Below are positions 15,101 through 27,100 of a stretch of DNA of 64,000 bases, in pieces. The notes under the pieces were generated by a model. The model searched no databases, was not told the DNA's origin, and saw nothing but the letters and a program-made list of their open reading frames with translations. Positions within the stretch are counted from its first letter, which is position 1. Each line of letters begins with the position of its first letter. Origin of the DNA: Porites lobata (lineage: Eukaryota; Cnidaria; Anthozoa; Scleractinia; Poritidae). The position numbers and the translations under genes were made by a program. Where the stretch lies: the NCBI GenBank assembly GCA_942486035.1, contig CALNXK010000030.1, forward strand, positions 1,729,501 through 1,793,500, written 5' to 3'.

Positions 15101-18100
15101 TAAGTAACCAAGTGACAAGTTTTCCGCTCTCTTGTGGTCTCTGTGTGCACTATTCTACTTCGAATGTACGAAGAGCTTTAATAACAACATGCAACTGCAC
15201 ATGTCATAACTTGGAAATTGCATGCAATAAATTTTCTTCATTAAAGTAGACACGTCCAGACTTCTTGTCGGAAGAAAACCCCCATGGTTCGATTCTTAGT
15301 GACCACCTCCCATAAGCGGCCACTAACTCTTTGCATTTAGGGTGGTCGCTTATGGGAGGTTCAACTGTATTTCAGAAAACTGGGAACTTTGAACAAACAC
15401 TTCAAACTTTCAAATGTGAGGAGCTTTCAATACAATGAACAAGTCAGAACTTGACACGACTATTAGCGCAACTTATCACCCCCATCATGATATCATGAGG
15501 TAATCAAAATGGTTTATTTAATTTTGGTGTGTTTTCAAAATTCTTATCATCATTTTTCTCTCAACTAAAGGCTTGACAAATTATTAGGATTTGACAAAAC
15601 TTGTTAAATAAAATCCTTTTTTCACTCATCACCATTTGACCACACATACTCATCATCAAAATAGTTGAGAGAGTGAGTCAAAATGCCTCAACATTTCATG
15701 TACAAAAGAAAGGTTGCTTGACAAAGCTAAATATGACTTTCAACTTTAAACAAATTATTTTGGTGAAGGGTAAAAAAAACATCTAGCAGAACAGCTTTTG
15801 ATGAGAATGCTGTCTGTCAGAGTGTTCTATACATACAAGGTTTTTACTTGAGTGATTGGTTAATTGTGCCACAAACTTACAAATTTTCTTAAAATAAAAA
15901 GAAAAACAACATTATTATGTTAATGATCAATGACATGACCTATAACAGGATCAGAGATGATACTCATAAGGTGATAACAATTCACCTACCATCACAAAAA
16001 CAGGGCTTTAAAGAGTTGTTATGCATTTTTAGGATCATTTTAGCGAAGGTATATTGTTAACACAACTGGGCCAATTATGACAAAATACCTTTTCACCATG
16101 GAACAGTGAGTGTAAAATTGAATTGGTGCATAAGGGTTTTTAGTTTCTGAACACACAGGGTCAATTTAATAAAACTTTTACAAGTGTAGCTATTGTTTTT
16201 GCACCCAAAATAATAGCTACACTTGTAAAAGTTTTATTACATTGACCCACAATTTACAATAAATGTACAGCACAGAAACAAAATTTAAACACAATAATTA
16301 TTTAATAGTGTGTGACTGTAGTATGAATTATTAATTTAGTCTGGGTAGATTATACAAAGTACAATAATCGTAGCTAAAATGTTGTGGTTGCGGTAGTATG
16401 CAATGGTCAAACATGGGCAGATCTAGGGGTTGGCCAAGTTAACCACTGACAGCAACCCCTTTTTTCTTGTATTTTTTCTATTTCAGCGTATTTTTGCACT
16501 ACTAAAAAGCCTTAACTAATGCTCATAACACTCCCAGAACACTTTAAGACTATCTTTTTGAGTGTGAATTTCTTTGGGGTAACATTGGGGGAAAAGGATA
16601 ATGCCCTTACCAGAATTATTTTTTATCAGCTAGCCCAGTTTGATTTTCTGTATAGCTGCCCCTGCTTTACCTGAGAGGGCTTTTAAAGAAACAAAGATGT
16701 GTATGTCTAAGCTTAACTGGGTTTGCCCAAACAAATTAACCAAAGCCAGCTGCCAAATTATTCTTTCAAGCCCTATACCCAACTATGAAGATCCCTCTCT
16801 ACATCTGTACCAAGAGAAGCTTTACAGTGGAGGGGTTCAACTCTTAAAAATTCAATTTGCCTTGGACTACCTTACCTGAACAAACATGTATTTGCCTTCT
16901 ACTTCGAAGGTATGTGACGAGAAAGGTCCCAGAGTTGTGTCAAAAATTTTAACACACTTTTTTGCCTCTGTCTGCGAACAAGGTGGGAACTTGATGTGCT
17001 TTAGCAATGAGGTATCTGAAAGAGGAGATAAAAAAGAAAAAAATCAGATAAATTTTTGCCTATATCCGTTATCATTATTAAATCAGAAAAGATACACGTA
17101 AACAAAATGTTAGCAAAATTTGAAAATAAAAATTAACTTTCTTTAACTAATAATAGAAGCATGCCAGTGGAGCTTTTACAAAGAAATGTTCTTATTATTT
17201 CATGAGACTTTCAAATAACCACGAGAACTTGGTACTTATCTAATAACAAAAATTAATATTATTTCCCTACGTTTTTTTTGTGCACATATCAATCTGTTAT
17301 GTTTTGTGACTAAAGTCACATTAATACCCTGTATGTTGCCTTTAGCCAATTATTGTGGAAGTAAGGAACTGAAATTATAACTGTAAATGCAAAAATCTCT
17401 TACAAGGCTTTCCAGAGCTCACTTCTAGAAAGAGTTCAGAGCTATTCTCAGGTGCCCTGAAAAAGGAAAAGAAAAGTTTATAGAGATAAAATCATTTCCC
17501 AAAATATATTTTTATTATTAATTATTTTATTTATTATAACAAAACAACAAGAAACAAACACACAAAAAAAACAAAAGCAACATGTTAATTGTCAAATTCA
17601 CAGAAATTATTATGTAACATTAAAAAAAGAATGAAGAAGAACAACAAAATATGGAAAATTTTAGTGGCAATAATACTTGTCTAAAAACAACTTATAAATA
17701 CAAAAAACTACAGCAACAACAAGAAAACTTATACACACATCGCAAATGTATACTAAAGGAGATGTTGAAAGGTGTTTTCAAAGGTCGTACTATTAATGTT
17801 GTCAAAATACATAGAGGATATTGCACAATGGCATGAAGATATGAATTTTACTTTCGAGTGGCAAAAAAATATTTTACGAGCGAGCGCAGCGAGTGAGTAA
17901 AATATTGTTTTTGCCACGAGAAAATAAAATTCATATCTTCAAGCCGCCATGTAACGTTCTTTTTATTATATAGACAAAAAGACATCGACAAAATAATAGA
18001 GGGAAATGACCAAAATTACGTCATGGATAAACTCACGTGTCAGATTATGGAGAATAAACCACTCGGGTCCTGGATGTTGTTTTTATGAATTTTACGAGTG

Positions 18101-21100
18101 GTATATTTTCCAGTAAAACACTCGTGTCTATACAATAAATAAGTTTTAATCATTTTGTGATGGCCATTTGTATACAAAATCAATGAGAGTTCAGAGAACA
18201 GGGGAAAGTGTAGTCACAGGGATGCCCAAGTCTGGAGATCTAAAATCTGAAGACACTACCATTAATTTTGCGTTACCCTCAGCCAAATATCAATGACCAA
18301 ATCACCAGTCCCCCCTCCCTTGAATGGCTTGGGACATTGCATGTTAAGTAAAAATTTGCTTTTGTATTGTAGCAACAAAATAATCTTTGCCTTTGATGAA
18401 ATACATGCAAAAATGCCCCACGCTAAATTCCAAACTAACCACCAAGGTGGCTTCATCTGGAAGATTTGGTAACCTGTGCCAGAGAGCTGGAGATTGTCGC
18501 CATACGCAGGAGACTCACCAATAATCTGAGAGAGCTGGTACATTATGTTAAAGGTGAAAATTTTTTTTCCCGTTTAAATTTTTCAACCTAGGTTGATTCA
18601 CAGTTTCCTTTGTTTCCTAGCCCTAATTCATGAATAATTAGGGACAGAAGACAAAAAAAATAGAGAATCAACCTAGGTTAAAAAACTTTCACCTGAATTC
18701 AATTTTGACCAGCAACATTACACAGTCAGGGCTGCATTGTTTCAAAGCTTAGGTAACTTTAATCCTGGGTGAACTCCAAACAGCAGCCCATTTGTTGTCA
18801 CAGAAATTAAACCTGGATTTATGCTGATCATCATTCAAACAACCCAGCCGAAGAGGCCCACATTTAATTTCTCTCTAAAGTAACACGTTCAATTAGGCCT
18901 TGGGTCAAATAATTTGAAAATCATAAGCCTTTCATTATAAAAAAAGGAAGCAAAAAATAGCAATGTATTTAACTCCTAACTCCCAGTTGAATGATACAGG
19001 TTTATAAATAAATATAATCCACCTGAATTCAAACATAATGAGAAATCTCACCATGAATGTCTCAACACATTTTCAGACAGATCAAAAAATCTATTCCCTC
19101 CATCACTTGCATAGAGAACCTACAAAAAGAATCAAATTTTTAGAAACTGATAAGTTGAGAAAAAAAAGCCTTAAAGGCAAACTGAAAGCCCTAATAGTGA
19201 CCAAAATCAATTCTCTCCTAAACTACCGTATTTATTCGAATAAGCGCCCAACCTCGAATTAGCGCCCACCTCGAATAAGCGCCCATCCTAAAGGCGGAAA
19301 AAGTTAATAAGCGCCCAGCCTCGAATAAGCGCCCACCGCACCCCACCCCACCCCCTCCCTTCCCACTCAAACTCAAACAGCGCCCACCCTCACCCCCCCC
19401 CTTCCCGCTCCCACCCCCTACCCCCAAATTGAACAAGTACTAATAAGAGACTTCCACGAAGACGGAGTTTTCTTCAGAGTAGTTTACAGGAACCTTGCTT
19501 TGTTACATCTTCGCATTTTGTTATTACCATTTATTGCAAAATAAACATACTACACTTGCTGAAAATGTTGAAAATTTAATAAGCGCCCAGCCTCGAATAA
19601 GCGCCCACCTCGAATTAGCGCCCATCCTCAAGGACCAAAAATTTAATAAGCGCCCAGGGCGGTTAATCGAATAAATACGGTATATCCATATGTTGCCAAG
19701 AAATGAGAAATGGTTATGAGAGTTAATATAATGACCACTAAAGAAAAAATGCTTTGATCTCTTATCAAACCCGCTCTCTCAACTACTTCTTTAAGGAACG
19801 GATGAAGATCAGTATGGAGAATTAAAGCTTAAAGGGTTCAGAGTACAGTAACGAATTTAACAGACACCCAGGGTGTCTACCTTAATAGCACTTATTTTTG
19901 TGGGTCTTTAATTTTTGCATTTTTTTGCAAGGTAGGAATCCAAACTATGATTTTGTGGTTTTAAGGTAAATTGAGGTTCCATTTTTGAAAAGTGCACGAA
20001 TTTAAAATAAACAGCTTGCTTTGAGCAAGTCTGTCAGTTGGCCAACTGTCAGTTTACTATTGGTTGTCCGTCAGTTTAGGGGAGTTGTTCTTCACAATTA
20101 GCCAGAACTGAGGCCATCTGAGCATTACCAGGGTTGCCACTCATCAGAAAGTTAAAAATTCCCTCACTTTTCACTGACCTTTAAAAAGTTTTCACTGATC
20201 TTTTATTAATGAGAAACAATCCATGTTACCATTCACTTTAGCTTTTTTAGGGGCCATCAATAGTTTTCTCTTCATTTTCAAACTCTTTCTGCTTTGCGCG
20301 GACAGGGGAAGAAGGAATTTGCAAGAAAGCATTCACAATGAAAACCACTGATCACAACTACCACATGTGTCAGATGTAGTGTCAAATTGATCGCTTTTCT
20401 TGCCTTGCACCATACTTTTTGTCTTTTCCGAAAGAAAATGCATTTCAAAATCTTGAAGAAAAGTTATGAACTATAAACCGGAAAACAGAATTCCCCGACT
20501 TTTCACTGACTTTGACAATATCAAAGATTTTCCCTGACTTTTTAAAAAATTCCCTGACTTTTCCCTGACCTTGAAAAATGTTCATTTTTCCCTGACTTTT
20601 CCCTGACCATGGCAACCCTGATTACCAGCAAGTCAAATCCCCCGGTTTTGAGGGGTAGTTTCAGCTGTTTGAATTCTATTATATATTAAAAGATACTAGT
20701 AATAACCAAATGTTACATAGTGCGGGCGACAATGATCGAAGGTCAAAATGCTTTTGCTCCAGTGTTGTGCTTTGTGTAATTTTCACTTGACAGATGGTCA
20801 AAAACGTGTGCGATCAAATTCACATGATCAGAATTTGAGTGATAGAAGGTGCAAATGTGCGTGATCAAATTGTGTTCTGTGCATTCCATACATTCTTAGT
20901 GGAAGTGCAAATGAATTCTAGCTACATACATGCGACGCATGTGTAATTAAAACAACCTGGAGATAAGGCTTACAGGCTCCTCTTGTCACCTGCAATAAAG
21001 CACTGTACCATTATACCTTTTTTGTTTTTGTATCATGGGCAACAATCCACTGGTCGGAATAAGGACTACAGGAAATTACATGCGGTGAAATAGCCAAGCT

Positions 21101-24100
21101 TGTTGATTTAAAAGTTTTCCCCTCATCTGCTGAGATGTAAAGAGTGCCATCTTTCAGCGAACTAACAATGACCTTAAAGAAATATATAAAAGGAAAAATA
21201 AGTACAGTACATGTGGTTTGCAGTTTTATATGAAGTTAAAGTAACCTGGGTAGCAAGCGTTTCCATGTGAGTTCGTCAAGACAGTTGGGAGGAGAGCAAA
21301 AACGAGGAATGAAGGGGTGCGGAGAGGACAGAAGGAAATGCTGGTCGCAGATTAGAAATGTTTTGGACTGATATTTATTTAAACCATGTTTGTGCGAAGG
21401 TTTATCAGATCTAAGCTGAAAGGAGGTCTCGCTAGCATCGCTGTTATTTCGCCCCTTCAAAGTATATTTGGAGATCGAGCAGTGGAAACTAGTGAAGGCC
21501 AATTTATTGGGAATGACAGCGTGCAGGTGTTGTAGTTCAATTTTAACCTCTAGTTTAATTTTTTCCAAACCGGCTCAATTTTTTTCGACCAGTTTAATTT
21601 TTGTTAACCAGTTGTTAATCAACTGTCTGAAAAAGGGCCTTTTCTTTTTGGGGTGAGGATGAAAAATATGGGCATGGCTTTTTGAGGGGGGTTCTGAAAA
21701 AAATCAGATACAAAATGAAAGAGAGGAAGGACGAAGGATGGAACTTTTCCTGCAATCTATCATCCACAGATCTCCTCTTAGTCTTTTACCCTACCCTACC
21801 ACCCCACAGGATCTTTCATTTACCCACCCTGACTTATTTACCACTCCACCTCTACACTATTTATTTATTCACTTTGATATTGTTCATGCCAGGATTTGAA
21901 CCACCAGCCTGCTGCCATCCATTCTCTCCATTAGACCACGGTAGAATTCGTTGGAGAGCAACCGATATTTGTTGACCTTATAAGTAATTAGCTCCACACT
22001 CCCCTCTGCTCGGCCAAATTTGTTCTTGAAATATTCATACAGTAAAAAAAGCGCATTTGGTATAGGGTGGGACTTAGAGCTCGAAACATGGCCTAACCTC
22101 ATGTACATGTACCGTGTGTACCAAGAGAAATATTTTACGAACAGTTGGATGCCTTGAAAAACAAACAGGCCAAAAAGGAATCACAGATAACGCTTTTTAT
22201 CGAGGATTCATTCTTCGATAAAGCAAAAGGATATCTCAAATACCTGGAGGACTGAATTGTTCCAGACAAATCATTTCTTTGCAATGTTTTGATAAGGTTT
22301 CAGTTGAGATGAAACCACATAATGCTCCAAATTAAACTTGACAATAAACAACAACTACAGTACCATAAAGTTACTTTACCATAGTTTCCTGCAATTATGT
22401 GGAGCATGTTTTGAAGAGAACAAAGTAAAATTTACAAATCTGGTAACCAGTTTGTTATTCATGTTTCACTGTGTACTGGCTGCTACGTTGATGAGCTGTC
22501 GAATTTACAAATGAACCGAACTGTGAAATATCAAGGGGCATTTTCCAGAGCCGTGGGATTTGCAGGCCTGCGTTTCCTCTTCTCCCCTCCCCCTTCCATT
22601 TTGCTTTACTCTCGATCCAACTTTTGCCCTCTAACTTAATTGGAAACACTTGCTATGCAGGCTAAGTTAACCCTTGAAGTCCCAATGGTGACCAACATCA
22701 ATTTTCTCCTAACAATATCCATACATAATTAAGAGAAAAGGTTTTGAGAATTTTTTAAAAATGACCACCAAAAAGAAATGCCTTGATCTTTTATATATAT
22801 ATTTGAAGGGTCAAGGAGGATCTGTTGTCATTACAGATCAAAGCAGCAATCTATTATGAAAGTTGTTTTGGTTTTAACCGAATGACTGCAAAAAGTCCAA
22901 AGTCTTGCAACGTTTTTCAGGCATAATATTAAAACTTCAATTTGTAAATATAAAGTGGTCAATACTTTTGAGCAAAATTAGAGCTAAAGTGAACCATATT
23001 TTGCCAAGAAAATGATATTCCAAGAAATTTTTGCTGATATTCTTGGCTTCAATTTCTGCAATGAGATAAATTTCAAAGAAATCTTTAGAGACAAAGTTCA
23101 TAACGGTAAGTCTTTCTGAACTCAGCCTTAAAATATATTGTTTTACAACTTTCAAAACAAGTTGCTATGAAGCAAAACAAGGCCACAACACAAATTCTAA
23201 GGACAAGTATTCTCCTTTTTTGCTAAATTTTAAAACATTGCTAATCAATTGAGCTATTCTCTAAAAAAATATAAAACTGTAACAATTCATAACATAATGT
23301 ATTCAACATACTTTCTTATTATTGCTGGCACAAAAATCCACATTATTTATGGTTTTGTGACTGAATGCTTCATCTACCCGATGAAATGTGCTGCCATAAT
23401 CTGATGACCTTTATGAAGACAAAATAAGTTTTTATATCTTTAGTTGCAAACACAAAAGCTCAAAACCATCTACTGTAGCATATGTTTAAAACAAACAAAT
23501 TTCAATTATTAAAGGAACAGAGAAAATTTTTGAAGAAAAGTGGAAAAATTATTCAGAAAAGGCATTTATTTGAGTAAACTCTCCTTTTTCCCCTGCCTTG
23601 TTTTTAAAAAAATCCAATATCTACAGATTCCAAAAGACAAGACAAAATATATTCTACAGAATATCCTGTCTAGCAACCTTACTATCAAATCGTTAATTAA
23701 TTTTGTTTACATTAAATGTATTTCTTCTGTATTTAAGATCTATGTTTATGTAATGTGTATAAGAAGCAAATGAAAAAAAAAATGAAGAAAAAGTAAAAAT
23801 TATTAAAAAAGCATACTTGTGTCATTCAATTTCAAGCCATTCACACTTAAACTGCCCATTATCCCCTGGAACAGATCTGCAGACCTTGTACTGCTTGTGA
23901 CATCATCAGTTTTATAACTACTCTGTAATCATTTGCATTAGCTATGTACAGTTTTTAAAAATGACAGAACAGCTTACCTCCAGAAATAGGCATCTTCACA
24001 AAGAGTGTGATCATTTTCAGTTTGGTTAATTTGTCCACAGGTGTAGATATAAATTACCTGAAAGATTAACAGAATAAGATTCATTATTTCTTCATGCTTT

Positions 24101-27100
24101 AGAAGTTTAAAATTTCAGGCACAAAGCACTAGAATGGCATAGAACTGTTGCTAAAAAGGTAATTCTTTAATGTGAAAGTCAATTCACCTGAGGTCAGTTC
24201 GCCCAGACTTATGATTTGGTGCGATCATTGCAATCACTATTGCACATGTAGACTACAGTTTTGTACATATTCTTTCAGTATCTTGAATATGATTATCAAG
24301 ATTGCTTAGTTGGTTCAGATCATTGGACCTTTTTCCAGCAATCAAGAATGGAATCCAAGCTTAACTCAAAGACATGTCTGATAAGCCATATTGTTGTCCG
24401 TTGAGTGTTCTTTGTTATTGGGCAAATCAACTTACAAGAGGGCGAAATGCTGAAGGGCAAAACAACTTTAAGGCAAAATGACCACAATTTCGCTGGATAA
24501 CTGGGAGCCAAAGACCGACTGGTATGTGTCTTAATGTATGTAGTTTTTTTTCCCTGTTTATTGGTATCACTGCAAAAGAAATACTTGAACCAGGATTCAT
24601 AGAAAAAATTGTAACCATTTTTTAAGGACTTTTCAAGGACTTTTCAAAGACCACATTCAATTTTAATTTCAAGGACCACCTACCGGAAATCTAATTTCAC
24701 AGATTGAACAAAAAATGCACATAACTTTATTTCCCAGTCCATTCTAATGTTACTTTAAAGGCTTGAACTGTTTTCTCCACCAACTTCTCTACATTTTTCA
24801 GTTCACTTGTCTTGAATAATATTGATAGTTAATTTTTGCACAGAAAGCAAAAAAACGTTTAAGTAAATCACCTTTAACTTCTCTGAGCAATGATTTATAT
24901 TCTGTTTTGGACAACCAAGAAGCATTAAAAACACTTTCTAGGCCACTTTTAACATTCAAAGTTGATGAAAATTCAAGGACTTTTCAAGGAAAATGGAATT
25001 CAAGGACTTTTCAAGGACTCCCCCTACAATTCAAGGACTTTTCAAGACTGTGCAAACCCTGTCAAGTGTACACTTGAAAAAAACATCGCATAGAAACCTC
25101 ATTTAGATGTATTTCTATGCACACTATTTGAACAATATAGTGTGGAAAAATTATATTAAACATGTGTGGCAACTGACAGGCTTAAGTCTTGTAACGTTAT
25201 CATGTCATATTACAATCGGTTTGTGTGATTTAGCCAATCATATGAGACCATCCTCAACTCACTTCACTTGTAAGTTGTTGTTTAAGCTTCTAAGTGCCTT
25301 TTGTGCCAGTTTATTAAAATAATGGAATCCTAACAATCCTATTCAGACTTTTTTCTCCTTGTCCTTCCTTTCACTAATTTTTCCCCTTTTTCTTTCCTCT
25401 TGAACTCATTGTAATTTTGTGTGAGCTTAATGTATTGGATGTAAGTAAGAACTTATTTTTTATAGAATGTTGTTTACTGATCTTAACCCTTTAAGCCCCA
25501 GTAACCACAAACAAATTCTCCAAACTGATCTCCATACATTTCCCTGAAGAATTAGTTGAGAGAATTAAATATCAAACATACAGTCAATATAAAACATCAA
25601 AGCAATACAGCAATACAGTCAATATAAAACATCAAAGCAATACAGCAATATAAAACATCAAAGCATTTTTACTTGGGTGATCATTTTATTAATTCTCAGA
25701 ACTTATCTGTTGACAGTGTATGGATATTGTTAGGAGTAAATTGATCTTGGTCACTATTGGCACTTAAAGGGTAAACCTTATTAATTTTTGTCTTCAGCAA
25801 CAAAAAAGATAACAAATTACAAATAACTTGTAATTTGTTATTTTATTAGTTAGCTTTTTTAATAAGACTTCTAAATTTAATGTGAAAAGCCCACAAGGGG
25901 TTTACATTCAACATTGTTTTCATCACCAGATGAAACAAAGCTCTATTGATTTATGGCATATGTTCAACTGTTTACATTTAGGTAGCTGAAGCACTCTTTC
26001 ATTACTTTCTGATCACTACAGGCTTGACTCAGATACTATAGGCAGATTACAATTCCACACAGAGAAATCATCTGTCAACATGATCTAAACAGATAGTTTG
26101 CCCAAAGGTCAGTGTTCTGTCTAATAAATTTCATTGACTGTATTTATGGACAGATGAGTAATCAGACAAAGATAGGCTACCATTTTATAGAATAGACAAA
26201 GTCAATGGCATAGTGTTAAATTTTCTAACCTACAATAATATTATATGTACATGCCACTTTTCTTCAAACAACTCTCTGGCATAAGTTTATGGTTTTCTAG
26301 GGTGTACAATCGCCTGCAGTTGTTTTAATTTTGAAATGGCAACATTGTTTTCCTCTTCTCTTCGGCCTGATCATGCCTGAGTGCATGCTTACATTTCAAG
26401 CTCTACCGAATTGCGGAAATGATTTGCATTTGTATTTGCTTTGATGTAGGACAACACTAGTCTAGTAAATGCGCCACGGGAAGGCACACTTATCCTAATT
26501 AACCTTTAGCTTTACATTGTACTTCCTGTATTACCTACCCTGCAAGTTTATATTTCTTAATACTATGGCTTTTAAAAAGTAGCAATACACAGTGCACCTG
26601 TTTATTAACAGGTGTGAGAGATGTCTTACATAACAATAGGATCAATTGTTTCGAATACTTAGGCTTTTATTTTCAGATTGTGGTGCCCGCTTCTAAAGTC
26701 ATCAAACGTACGTTGGAAAATGAACACAACTGAGCCAATGTTGGTTTTTTTTTTAACTTTAAGCAAGGTGTAGGATTTTTACAGCTTCAAAGGTATGCAA
26801 ATCGGTCGATCGCCACAGCAGCAAGTTTAATATATTTTCACCTGGTCGATCTAGCAAGCTGCACGTTTTATAAGGTACAGGATACCTACCGAACTTTTTT
26901 TGCCCGCCCAATGCAAGAACGCCACAGAATGGTTGTCTCCTTTGAGTTCAAATTCATCTATTATTGTGCGGTTATGACTGCGGACTGTACCATCCACACT
27001 TCGTCTCAATCTAGTATGATCCTCGGCCCCATCGTCAATGAACAACTGCCTCAGTTCCTTGTCAAATTGCTCTAAGTCTTTTCCGCGGAGAAAACCGAAC

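Noticed and set aside
18262..18543. 93-residue frame between receptor exons
   Set aside because: Exons 19119-19052 and 17456-17404 already join in frame and match the family without it.
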